Below, one piece after another: positions 1 to 7,518 of a stretch of DNA of 36,890 nt. Source of the DNA: Clostridia bacterium. GTDB lineage: Bacteria; Bacillota; Clostridia; Oscillospirales; CAG-382. The DNA lies in assembly GCA_017531625.1 (NCBI GenBank), contig JAFXKQ010000058.1, positions 1 to 36,890 on the forward strand. The letters are read 5' to 3'. Each line of letters starts with the position of its first letter. The stretch's first letter is position 1. Below the pieces are notes generated by a model. The model was not told where the DNA came from and searched no databases. It saw only the letters and a list, made by a program, of their open reading frames with translations. Both the position numbers and the translations under genes were made by a program.

Positions 1-825
1 GTAGTCGGTGATCGGGTGAAATCCATAAGGAACTGTCGCAGAGAGGTCGTGGGTAACATCAACATTATACCACGCACCATCAATACACACCCGATTCCAT
101 GTGTGTTGAATACTGCGGTTTGTACGTGCATAGCCATCGACGACATAGCAAGGAATACCTTGGCTACGGCAGATGGCGGCGAAGAGGCAGGAGATATCGT
201 AGCACACTCCCGTTTTAGTCCGCAATGTTTTGCCTGTATCGGAATACTGATAAAGGCAATCGTAATCGTAGTCGTAGGTGATGTTTTTGGTCATCCACGT
301 ATATGCCGACATTGCCTTTTCTTCGTCGATATCGCCCGAGACGATTTCATCGTAAAAAAATGTATCCTCGCTTTTCCATAGGATGCCTGCACCATTGCCT
401 AGAGGATCCCGTACCGTTACCGAGAAGGTGATTCCCGTAATGACCAAAATGGCCGAAAACACCGATAGCAGCACGGTATTTGCGATTTTCGTTAAGGGCC
501 TATCCTTGCTGTTTGGACCTGCAATAAGATTCTTGGCAAGCAGAGCGCTTGATACAAAAACAATGTAAAATCCGAGTGGTCTTCTGCAGTAAATGGCGTA
601 AGTTATGGCAAGCAGTAAAACAAGTATATTCAGGGTGTAAGTCACTACTCGCAAGGGCTTTGACTTCATATTGAACAAGAGAAGACTTGTGCAGAGATAT
701 GACAGCACAAGAAAACATATGGGAAGGTTGCTGACGGTCAGAAAGCCCCGATATTGAAAGGTAACATAGCTATTTACAGCAATAAATACAGTAATTAACG
801 TAAGCCATATAAGCTTAATTTTCAT
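1..825 (-). CDS. Membrane-anchored transglutaminase-like protein (3' end cut by window edge)
   Basis: The frame opens at an ATG preceded by GGAGG with 7-nt spacing and runs without a stop to the window edge, giving 275 visible residues. Residues 1-135 hold about four or five hydrophobic membrane segments. From about residue 150 there is a soluble domain with the transglutaminase-like Cys-His-Asp triad in the usual order: Cys208 in TKTGVCYDISCLF, His241 in HTWNRV, and Asp256 in WYNVDVTHD. In this family (Transglut_core) the fold may act as a cysteine protease or a cross-linking enzyme; many bacterial members with an N-terminal membrane region are surface proteins of unknown substrate. The C-terminus lies outside the window, so total length is unknown. 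The promoter is not obvious; a perfect hairpin and TTAAGCC motifs lie just upstream. Confidence 0.85.
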   Translation of the reverse strand, partial: MKIKLIWLTLITVFIAVNSYVTFQYRGFLTVSNLPICFLVLSYLCTSLLLFNMKSKPLRVVTYTLNILVLLLAITYAIYCRRPLGFYIVFVSSALLAKNLIAGPNSKDRPLTKIANTVLLSVFSAILVITGITFSVTVRDPLGNGAGILWKSEDTFFYDEIVSGDIDEEKAMSAYTWMTKNITYDYDYDCLYQYSDTGKTLRTKTGVCYDISCLFAAICRSQGIPCYVVDGYARTNRSIQHTWNRVCIDGAWYNVDVTHDLSATVPYGFHPITDY

Positions 826-844
826 AGAGAATCCTCCAAAAAAT

Positions 845-886
845 TTAAGCCATTTACACCAATTGCTTTAAGTGTAAATGGCTTAA
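845..886. repeat. Perfect 15-bp inverted repeat upstream of the transglutaminase gene
   Basis: The arms at 845-859 (TTAAGCCATTTACAC) and 872-886 are exact reverse complements separated by 12 nt. The hairpin sits about 10 nt upstream of the ribosome binding site of the transglutaminase-like gene. It could be an operator, an mRNA 5' hairpin or a terminator for upstream minus-strand transcription. There is no good T-run on the minus strand, so a plain terminator is less likely. Confidence 0.7.
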
Positions 887-1003
887 GATATTTTGGAACT
901 TTGCTCTTGCCATGCCCACTTAAAACCGTAAAAACATACATAATTACATAAATTGGCTTAAATTCGGCGTATTGGCTTAAGCTCTTTGGGGGTCTGAACG
1001 CCC

Positions 1004-1032
1004 CGAAAACCCTTTATTTATGCGGGTTTTCG
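1004..1032 (-). terminator. Hairpin after the displaced lysS 3' end; possible original lysS terminator
   Basis: CGAAAACCC (1004-1012) pairs with GGGTTTTCG (1024-1032) around an AT-rich loop. On the minus strand it starts right after the stop codon of the duplicated lysS tail, where the original lysS terminator would be expected. The 3' T-run is missing, so termination strength is uncertain. Confidence 0.45.
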
Positions 1033-1057
1033 TCAGTCAAGAGGTTTCATTGTGGGG
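1033..1057 (-). repeat. Displaced copy of the lysS 3' end (putative attachment-site repeat)
   Basis: This 25-bp sequence matches the last bases of lysS at 1755-1779 at 22 of 25 positions, including the exact run TTCATTGTGGGG and the stop codon. Read on the minus strand it still encodes PTMKPLD followed by TGA, and the three differences are synonymous. No lysS-like sequence continues upstream of it. The arrangement resembles attL/attR of an element integrated into a gene 3' end. Confidence 0.6.
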
Positions 1058-1074
1058 CTCTACCGTTCCAAAGT

Positions 1075-1157
1075 CCGATAAGTTCGGGTAACACTCGATA
1101 AGTTTCGTTCTCAACCTCTATCATATTGCAAGTGGTCGTGATAACTTCCGATAAGTT
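1075..1157. repeat. Cluster of CGATAAGTT direct repeats beside the putative attachment site
   Basis: CGATAAGTT occurs near 1076, 1097 and 1149 in the same orientation, within 100 bp of the duplicated lysS tail. The inverse, AACTTATC, occurs at 1749-1756, touching the other copy. Short repeats facing a core site from both ends are typical of arm-type binding sites of tyrosine recombinases; that role is an inference. Confidence 0.45.
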
Positions 1158-1177
1158 AAGATTACGGAACATTTATT

Positions 1178-1207
1178 GGTTTAAACTGTGGTTTAAAATG
1201 GTTTAAC
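1178..1207. repeat. Three GGTTTAAA-type direct repeats
   Basis: GGTTTAAA begins at 1178 and 1190 and GGTTTAAC at 1200, downstream of the PH-domain gene. A further GGTTTAAA and an inverted GATTTAACC lie on the other side of the gene at 1684-1704. The function is not known. Confidence 0.5.
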
Positions 1208-1229
1208 CCCACTATACAAATATTGTAAT

Positions 1230-1628
1230 TTATCTGAGGACAAATTCAGAAATGGTTTTGCAAATCTCTTTGATATCAGAATCTCCCTTAAACTCAAACT
1301 TCACCTTGCCCACGCTCGAAAAATAAAGTTCCAACTCACAGTCTGCGGTGTGCTTATTCCAAAACATTTCACCTGCCCCGACGGTTTCAACGGAATATAC
1401 TTGTATTTTTGAATACGGCATAGATGTGTAGTCCTGTTTTGTACCAGTAAGTCCTTGTACATTTATAGAAATTATTCTTTTATTTGTAAATACAACCTGA
1501 TCTCTAAATCCTTTATATGTAGAAATTATTTTTTCATCCGACACAAGAATCGGACCAACCAACGGTTCTGCAACCGAATCAGAAACTTTTTTTAATTTAA
1601 AAAAAGTCGCATTATTAAAATCAATCAT
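1230..1628 (-). CDS. Bacterial PH-domain protein (bPH_1 family)
   Basis: This is a 132-residue soluble protein with no signal or membrane segment. The layout matches the bPH_1 family (Pfam PF08000): an N-terminal phase with EKIISTYKGFRDQVVFTNKRIISINVQG, then MPYSKIQVYSVET, a strand-rich middle, and a C-terminal helix (IKEICKTISEFVLR). The family folds like a pleckstrin-homology domain and its biochemical role is unsettled. The ATG has an AGAGGAG ribosome binding site. The gene is alone between two partial copies of the lysS 3' end and is richer in A and T than its neighbours, so it may have been brought in by an integrative element. Family call is strong; function is unknown. Confidence 0.85.
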   Translation of the reverse strand: MIDFNNATFFKLKKVSDSVAEPLVGPILVSDEKIISTYKGFRDQVVFTNKRIISINVQGLTGTKQDYTSMPYSKIQVYSVETVGAGEMFWNKHTADCELELYFSSVGKVKFEFKGDSDIKEICKTISEFVLR

Positions 1629-1713
1629 TTTGCAAATCTCCTCTGCATTATAATCCTAAAATATCCTTCTTTTTGCATCACTTGGTTTAAATTTTGATTT
1701 AACCTTATTTAGC

Positions 1714-1743
1714 AACCCAAGATACCGTAAGATATCTTGGGTT
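1714..1743 (-). terminator. Hairpin downstream of lysS
   Basis: AACCCAAGATA (1714-1724) and TATCTTGGGTT (1733-1743) form an 11-bp stem with an 8-nt loop starting 11 nt after the lysS stop. A T-run is lacking on the minus strand, so it may be a weak terminator or a 3'-end stabiliser. Confidence 0.5.
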
Positions 1744-1754
1744 ATCGTAACTTA

Positions 1755-1779
1755 TCAGTCCAAAGGCTTCATTGTGGGG
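1755..1779 (-). repeat. lysS 3' end, second copy of the 25-bp imperfect repeat
   Basis: These are the last codons of the intact lysS gene and the partner of the repeat at 1033-1057 (offset 722 bp, 22 of 25 identical). AACTTATC, the inverse of the repeats near 1075-1157, overlaps its outer edge. Confidence 0.6.
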
Positions 1780-3263
1780 AACAAAAGGACATCTCTTATG
1801 GATGCGCTGTCGGTGAGGAGCATTACAAGACGGTCAACGCCGAAGCCAAGTCCGCCCGTAGGAGGAAGACCGTATTCAAGGGCGGTGATGTAATCATAAT
1901 CCACCTGTGCGCGGCAACCGGGTTCTTGTGCTTTTCTTTCTGCTACCTGACGCTCAAAGCGTTCCTTCTGATCGATGGGGTCATTAAGCTCGGAGAACGC
2001 GTTTCCGAATTCCGTTGCGTTGATAAAGTACTCAAATCTTTCGGTAAACGCAGGGTTTGAGGGTTTACGCTTTGCAAGCGGGCTATTCTCAACGGGGTAA
2101 TCATAAATAAACGTGGGCTGAATGAGGTTCTCCTCAACAAACGCGTCAAAGAACTCAACAAGGATTGCCCCCTTGGTCTTAACGGCGGGAAGCTCAACAT
2201 GCTTTTCCTTAGCGATGGCGATAGCCTCTTCGTCCGTAGCGATGGCGTCGAAATCAACGCCCGAATACTTCTTGACTGCCTCAACCATGGTGAGTCTTTC
2301 CCAATGTGAAAGGTCGATTTCCTTGCCTTGATAATTAATGTTAAGCGTACCGCAAACCTTCATTGCGACGGTCTTCATCATTTCCTCAACCAAGTCCATC
2401 ATGCCGTGGTAGTCGGTGTACGCCTGATAAAGCTCGATGGAAGTAAACTCCGGATTGTGCTTGGTGTCCATACCCTCGTTTCTGAAGATACGGCCAACCT
2501 CGTAGACCTTATCCATACCGCCTACAACAAGACGCTTAAGGTAAAGCTCGGTCTCGATTCTGAGCACCATATCCATATCAAGGGTGTTATGGTGAGTATA
2601 GAAAGGACGTGCAGAGGCGCCTATTTCAAAGGGAGTAAGAATAGGCGTATCAACCTCCAAAAATCCCTTGGAGTCAAGGAAAGAACGAAGCTCACGCAAA
2701 ATAAGAGAACGCTTTACAAAGGTATCCTTAACCTCGGGGTTAACGATAAGGTCAACGTATCTTTGGCGGTAACGCATGTCTGTATTGGTCAGTCCGTGAT
2801 ACTTTTCGGGAAGCGGGAGCAAAGCCTTTGAGAGGAGCATAATTTCCTTAGCGTGTACGGAAATTTCACCTCTGCGTGTGCGAAACACAAATCCCTTTAC
2901 GCCGACAATGTCACCGATGTCCCAGGTCTTAAACTCGGCAAAGGCTTCCTCACCTATCTCGTCACGCTTAACGTAGATCTGGATTCTTCCGCTGCCGTCA
3001 GCGATGTCAATAAAATTAGCCTTACCCATGTCACGCCAGGAAAGGATTCTGCCTGCGATGGAAACATCCTTTTCCTCAAACTCTTCAAACTTCTCCTTTA
3101 TGGGGAGAACCTCAGTAGTTCTCTCGTACTTGGTAATTTCATAAGGGTCTGCACCAACGCTCTTGAGCTTGTCAAGCTTCTGACGGCGAAGAAGCATCTG
3201 CTCGCTTAAACCTTGACCTTCTTCAACCATTTCTTCAACTGTATTATTAACGTTGTTGTCCAT
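1755..3263 (-). CDS. lysS: Lysyl-tRNA synthetase, class II
   Basis: This 502-residue enzyme has the usual length of bacterial class II LysRS, which attaches lysine to tRNA-Lys in the cytoplasm. An OB-fold anticodon-binding domain spans about residues 67-145 (VSIAGRILSWRDMGKANFIDI). The class II core follows, with motif 2 at about 260-275 (FRNEGMDTKHNPEFT) and motif 3 at about 471-484 (GFGVDRLVMLLT). The ATG is preceded by GGAG. The gene lies 30 nt downstream of greA, the common Firmicutes order. Its 3' end has a diverged 25-bp duplicate 722 bp further downstream. Confidence 0.97.
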   Translation of the reverse strand: MDNNVNNTVEEMVEEGQGLSEQMLLRRQKLDKLKSVGADPYEITKYERTTEVLPIKEKFEEFEEKDVSIAGRILSWRDMGKANFIDIADGSGRIQIYVKRDEIGEEAFAEFKTWDIGDIVGVKGFVFRTRRGEISVHAKEIMLLSKALLPLPEKYHGLTNTDMRYRQRYVDLIVNPEVKDTFVKRSLILRELRSFLDSKGFLEVDTPILTPFEIGASARPFYTHHNTLDMDMVLRIETELYLKRLVVGGMDKVYEVGRIFRNEGMDTKHNPEFTSIELYQAYTDYHGMMDLVEEMMKTVAMKVCGTLNINYQGKEIDLSHWERLTMVEAVKKYSGVDFDAIATDEEAIAIAKEKHVELPAVKTKGAILVEFFDAFVEENLIQPTFIYDYPVENSPLAKRKPSNPAFTERFEYFINATEFGNAFSELNDPIDQKERFERQVAERKAQEPGCRAQVDYDYITALEYGLPPTGGLGFGVDRLVMLLTDSASIRDVLLFPTMKPLD

Positions 3264-3293
3264 AAAAACTGTTTCTCCTCTGTTTTGTTACAA

Positions 3294-3761
3294 TTACTTT
3301 GAAATACCTACAACTTCAACTGTCAGATTTCCGGTAGGAATCTCAACTACCTTGCTTTCGCCGATACGCATTCCGATGAGCGCCTTACCGATGGGGGACT
3401 CGTCAGAAATCTTGAGCTTAAGCGGGTCAGCCTCAGTAGAACCGACAATGGTATACTCGCATTCTCTGCCGTTAGACTTAACCTGAACTTTACAACCGAT
3501 GCTTACAGCGTCAGTCTTTATGTTCTTGTCGTCAAGAATAACTGCGTGCTTTATATTTTCTTCAAGCTGAGCGATACGGGTTTCAACCTCAGCCTGCTCT
3601 TTTTTCGCCTCATCATATTCGCTGTTCTCGGAGAGGTCACCGTACTCTCTCGCCTTCTTGATAGCAAGCTTAATTTCGGTACGTTTCACGGTTTTGAGGA
3701 ATTCAAGCTCCTCCTGCATCTTGTTAAAACCTTCCTGAGATACTACTACCTGCTTTGCCAT
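3294..3761 (-). CDS. greA: Transcription elongation factor GreA
   Basis: This 155-residue protein has normal GreA size. Residues 1-75 form the antiparallel coiled coil that enters the RNA polymerase secondary channel, with the acidic tip region GDLSENSEYDEAKKEQ at about 42-57. The C-terminal globular domain contains SDESPIGKALIG, typical of the family. GreA stimulates cleavage of backtracked transcripts. The start is supported by GGAGG 7-8 nt upstream. It is followed by lysS after 30 nt and probably cotranscribed with it. A possible promoter (TTGACC followed by a TAAGAA-like -10) lies upstream but is weak. Confidence 0.97.
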   Translation of the reverse strand: MAKQVVVSQEGFNKMQEELEFLKTVKRTEIKLAIKKAREYGDLSENSEYDEAKKEQAEVETRIAQLEENIKHAVILDDKNIKTDAVSIGCKVQVKSNGRECEYTIVGSTEADPLKLKISDESPIGKALIGMRIGESKVVEIPTGNLTVEVVGISK

Positions 3762-3876
3762 AACTGTGTCCTCCGTAAATTTATTGTTAATGATAAATCT
3801 ATTCTTAAGTTTTTATAAAAAGACGGTCAAACCGTGCCGACTTCAAAACCGAAAACCTCTAAGCTTAAAACTCCTG

Positions 3877-5214
3877 TTATTCACCGACTTCAAGCGCTTC
3901 AATAGCGGCTTGAAGCTGAACATCCTCTTCCATGGGAACCTTAAATCGGTCCACGCCTTCCTCAAACGCCTTTTCTATGTCGGGAACAATGCCATCACCG
4001 TTATAACCGTCGCTGAATGGAGGGTAATAATAACTGCTGGTAAGCTTGATTACGCCACCGTCGCTCAAGTTATAAAAGGACTGCATGCTTCCCTTGCCGA
4101 AAGTGGTTTCTCCCACTAAAACAGCCTTTTTGTAATCCCTCAACGCCGCCGCAAACAACTCGCCTGCCGAAGCGGTGGAGCCGTTTACGATAACAGCCAT
4201 GGGGGCATCAAGAATGAACTCTGCATCAGACTTAATCCCGCCTTCTTTGCCGTCCTTGTCCACCCAACGAATAATCGGACCTTCGGGAAGCAACATGTCA
4301 AGCACACTGCAAACAGAATTAAGATAACCGCCCGAATTGTTACGCACGTCAAAGATGTACTTTTCAGCACCGTCAGTCTTCGAAGCTTCTACGGCAGCCT
4401 TGAACTCTTCGGGAGTGTTGCTTGCAAGTCCTGTAATCTTAAAGTAAGCCACTTTACCGTCAAGCATCTCATACTCAACGGATTTGATTTCGTAATCGCC
4501 TCGGATTATTTCCAAAACAAGCTCTTCACTACCGCGTAAAACCGTAATCTTAACAGCGGTACCGCTTTCTCCGCTTATGGCTGCAGTCGCATTTTCTGCG
4601 CCTAACTCCTCTATGGAAGTTCCGTCAACTGCGGTAATGTAGTCACCGACCAGCACCCCTGCCTTCTCTGCGGGGGAATCCTTGAGCACCTGGTAAACGT
4701 AAATGGTGTCCTCAACCGAGTTAATGGAAACACGTACACCTATGCCTTTTTTGGAACCGTAGTTTCCGTCAATAAACTGCTTGCTCTCTTCAGCCGACAT
4801 GTACTGCATGTATCTGTCGCCCGAAGCGAAGGTGTAACCTTGAATTGCACCGTACAGCAGGTTTTCGTCATTGATTTCTCCTACGTAGTGCTCTCTCACC
4901 ACCTCGTCGATTTCAAAGAGAATCCCAAACCGTTCTTCCACGTCTTGGTACTTCTTTTCCGCCGCAACCAAGGCGTTGTTTACTGCTAGTCTTTGCGAAT
5001 CTGCGTAACGGTTGGTAAGGTAAATTCCGCAAACAAGGACGCTCACCACCGCAGTAAAAATGCAACTCCAAATGCAAGCGGTAAGGCTTACACTTCTGCC
5101 ATTTTTCGCCGAGCCGGAATCGGGCTCATGCTGACCGTCCTTGGTCTGTTCTTCGTTGTCTGCGTTTTCATCGGCGGCGGAATTCTCCGTCACCTCAAGC
5201 TTGTTTTCATCCAT
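3877..5214 (-). CDS. Carboxy-terminal processing protease (S41 family, CtpA/CtpB-like)
   Basis: This is a 445-residue single-pass membrane protease. An acidic cytoplasmic stretch (1-42) precedes a membrane helix at about 45-67. A helical segment and a PDZ domain (about 155-235) follow, then the S41 catalytic domain. The catalytic pair is visible as Ser349 in GSTASAGE and Lys374 in TFGKGSMQ, with the 25-residue spacing of CtpB-type enzymes. Family members cleave protein C-termini outside the membrane, and some control sporulation or murein hydrolases. It follows the M23 peptidase gene after 135 nt and greA follows after 115 nt. The ribosome binding site is GGGAGAGGG. Location next to ftsEX suggests it may process or regulate cell-wall enzymes; the substrate is unknown. 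Confidence 0.93.
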   Translation of the reverse strand: MDENKLEVTENSAADENADNEEQTKDGQHEPDSGSAKNGRSVSLTACIWSCIFTAVVSVLVCGIYLTNRYADSQRLAVNNALVAAEKKYQDVEERFGILFEIDEVVREHYVGEINDENLLYGAIQGYTFASGDRYMQYMSAEESKQFIDGNYGSKKGIGVRVSINSVEDTIYVYQVLKDSPAEKAGVLVGDYITAVDGTSIEELGAENATAAISGESGTAVKITVLRGSEELVLEIIRGDYEIKSVEYEMLDGKVAYFKITGLASNTPEEFKAAVEASKTDGAEKYIFDVRNNSGGYLNSVCSVLDMLLPEGPIIRWVDKDGKEGGIKSDAEFILDAPMAVIVNGSTASAGELFAAALRDYKKAVLVGETTFGKGSMQSFYNLSDGGVIKLTSSYYYPPFSDGYNGDGIVPDIEKAFEEGVDRFKVPMEEDVQLQAAIEALEVGE

Positions 5215-5349
5215 GTGAAATGCCCTCTCCCAAGGCGTGTAAGGCTAAACCGAAACTTCGGTAAATTTCAAAACTGTGTTAATTCAGTTAAAGTCAACAA
5301 CTCAAGCAATTCCGTCAACTAAACTTTGACGTTTCGTTAAGTGCCCTGC

Positions 5350-6552
5350 TTAGTCCAGGTAACTTTTGGGCAGATAATCCTCAGGGTCAACATAACCGCC
5401 GTCCTTAGTCACCGCAAAATGCAAATGGTAACCGCTGGACATCCCCGTAGTGCCAACCTTAGCAATGACCTGGTCCTGCAACACCGTAGCACCTGCGGAA
5501 ACGAGCAAGCTGTCGCAATGAGCGTAAATCGTAGTCAAACCGTTGGCGTGAGCGATGAACACCACGTTTCCGAAAGCGCCTCTCATGCCGGAGTATGTAA
5601 CCACGCCACCCGCAACCGCATGGATGGGCGTACCTCTGGACGCTACCAGATCCAAGCCGTTGTGATGCTCATAATCCGTGAAAGGACCGTCTGTACGAAT
5701 GCCGAATCTCGAACTTATTCTGTACTTCGTATTAGACGAGAAGGGCCACGAAAACTCCGAATCGCTGTAAGCCAATTTTTCTTCGATCTGTTTTTGAAGC
5801 TCTTCGATTTCTTTACGGATCTCGTCCTCAAGTTTGGAGTAACCGTCAATTTCCTGCTGTGTGTACTGCAAGCCGGAGGAAGACGATTCAATTAGTGTGT
5901 CAAGCTCCGCCGTTTTGTTAAGCTGTTCCATACGGCTTATTTCAAGTGATGCGCCGTAAGCCTCAAGCTTGGTCTGAGCATCAACGTACTGCTCCTTGGT
6001 AACAGCCATCTCGTCAATGGTGGAATTGATGCCCGAAATCATTTTATCGTTGTATTCAAGTATATGCGTAGTGAAATCCACCATAACAAGGTAATCCCCA
6101 AAGCTTTCGGCAGAGATCAAAAGCTCTAAAGCAGATGCATCACCGTTTTTGTAAAGGTACTCAACCACCGTGCCGAAATCGTCAAGCTCTCTTTGAAGCT
6201 CGCGTTCAAGCTGAAGCGTTTTTTCTTCCGAAGAACTGATGACCTCGTTGTACTCGTCCACGAGGGTCTGAGTAAGCGAAATCTCGTCATTGAGGTAAGT
6301 AATCTGCTGTTCAAGCTGGATTTTTTGCGAAAGAAGGGTCTGGAGCTGACCCTGAGCGCTGTTTATCTCGTCTTTGAGAATGCTCTGATTGTTTTTAAGA
6401 TTTTTAAGCTTTTCTTCGAGTTGTGCCAGATGTTGTTTGTCTTCATAAATGCTGGAAGCCGCTTCGGAAACAATTCCCTGCCCAATCTGTAACGTAAGCA
6501 CGCTCACGCACATAACCAGACAAAGAAGCAACAAAACAAGCTTTCTTTTCAT
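5350..6552 (-). CDS. Coiled-coil M23 peptidase, EnvC/PcsB-like murein hydrolase or activator
   Basis: This 400-residue protein starts with a secretion signal (about 1-32, ending near SEAAS). A long two-part coiled coil (about 35-260, rich in E, K, Q and L) leads to a C-terminal LytM/M23 domain (about 280-395). All zinc ligands of an active enzyme are present: His297 and Asp301 (HNGLD), His345 (YAH), and His376/His378 (HLH). This contrasts with E. coli EnvC, whose LytM domain is degenerate. The gene directly follows ftsX, and proteins of this architecture are the extracellular effectors of FtsEX, which couples ATP hydrolysis to septal peptidoglycan cleavage. The pairing is inferred from architecture and adjacency. 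Confidence 0.93.
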   Translation of the reverse strand: MKRKLVLLLLCLVMCVSVLTLQIGQGIVSEAASSIYEDKQHLAQLEEKLKNLKNNQSILKDEINSAQGQLQTLLSQKIQLEQQITYLNDEISLTQTLVDEYNEVISSSEEKTLQLERELQRELDDFGTVVEYLYKNGDASALELLISAESFGDYLVMVDFTTHILEYNDKMISGINSTIDEMAVTKEQYVDAQTKLEAYGASLEISRMEQLNKTAELDTLIESSSSGLQYTQQEIDGYSKLEDEIRKEIEELQKQIEEKLAYSDSEFSWPFSSNTKYRISSRFGIRTDGPFTDYEHHNGLDLVASRGTPIHAVAGGVVTYSGMRGAFGNVVFIAHANGLTTIYAHCDSLLVSAGATVLQDQVIAKVGTTGMSSGYHLHFAVTKDGGYVDPEDYLPKSYLD

Positions 6553-6624
6553 AATCAGAACCCTCTCATTTTAAAGAAACGCCACACGCCGACCAAAACG
6601 CCGTTCAAACCTCGAAAAAGAGGT

Positions 6625-7518
6625 TTAAACATTCAAATGTTTCTTGACGCAAATGGAACTTGCAACCACGCCGGAAAAGATTCCGATAGCCAGGAACGCA
6701 AGTGCGATAATAACAAGGTAGTCATTAACAAAGGAACCTAAGATAGCCGTACCGCCGTAGGTCCCCACCATGTCGACGGTGATTTCGTAAAGGCAGAATT
6801 GAATCCCCAAGGCAATAACAGCAGAAACGATGCCGATGATAACGCCCTCAACAATAAAAGGCGCAATAACAAAGGCACTCGTAGCGCCAATGTAACGCAT
6901 TATGGCGATCTCCTGTCTTCTTGAGTAGACCGTAAGCTTAACCGTGTTCATAATAACAAGTATAGCCACAACAAACAGGATTACCATAATCCAAATCCCA
7001 ATAACACGGAAAAGGGATTTAAGACGGTTTGCACCCTCGTAAACGCTGATTTGGCTTTTAACCTCATCAATGCCTGTTATGGCGTTCAAATCTCTGATAA
7101 TGGAGTGAACCTCGTCAAAATCCGAAAACTCCACTTTAAAGGTGTGTGGCACGGGATTGGTCTCAGAATCGTAACGGTTAAGAATCTCCTTAATGGAAGG
7201 AGCTCTCTCCTTAAGCGCTTCGAGACCCTCATCGCTTGTGACCTGAGTATAAGCGCTGACGTGTTCAATCTTGCTTATTTGTTCTTCGATTCCCCTTATG
7301 TCCTCTTCCCCTGCGCCGTTCATAACGTAGGCGTTGATAACGTAAAGGTCGTCTATGCCTTCAAGAAAGCGGTCAATGTTATCAATCAGAAGGAAAAAGG
7401 TGCCGGGAAGAATCATGCAAAAGATAAGCACCGCAATGGAAGCGGTGGTCATGGCACCGTTTCGGAAAAAGCTTATAAACCCTTGGGAAATGAGGTGAGG
7501 AATGCTTCTTATTTTCAT
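6625..7518 (-). CDS. ftsX: Cell division ABC transporter permease FtsX
   Basis: This 297-residue protein has the FtsX topology: one membrane helix near 21-45, an extracellular domain of about 120 residues (residues 50-165), then three helices with a FtsX domain ending near KKHLNV. The segment SRRQEIAIMRYIGAT before helix 3 is the typical cytoplasmic coupling region. It overlaps ftsE by 4 nt, so the two are translationally coupled and form the FtsEX complex. The extracellular loop is expected to hold the coiled coil of the M23 protein encoded next. Confidence 0.96.
   Translation of the reverse strand: MKIRSIPHLISQGFISFFRNGAMTTASIAVLIFCMILPGTFFLLIDNIDRFLEGIDDLYVINAYVMNGAGEEDIRGIEEQISKIEHVSAYTQVTSDEGLEALKERAPSIKEILNRYDSETNPVPHTFKVEFSDFDEVHSIIRDLNAITGIDEVKSQISVYEGANRLKSLFRVIGIWIMVILFVVAILVIMNTVKLTVYSRRQEIAIMRYIGATSAFVIAPFIVEGVIIGIVSAVIALGIQFCLYEITVDMVGTYGGTAILGSFVNDYLVIIALAFLAIGIFSGVVASSICVKKHLNV

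Larger units (their letters stand above)
826..1229. other. Intergenic region with hairpins and short repeats, no gene
   Basis: No convincing reading frame is present. The stretch holds a perfect 15-bp inverted repeat (845-886), further copies of GGCTTAA (955-961, 974-980), a hairpin at 1004-1032, a displaced copy of the lysS 3' end (1033-1057), a cluster of CGATAAGTT repeats (1075-1157) and three GGTTTAAA-type repeats (1178-1207). It is AT-richer than the neighbouring genes, and the repeat content suggests the junction of an inserted element. Confidence 0.7.
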
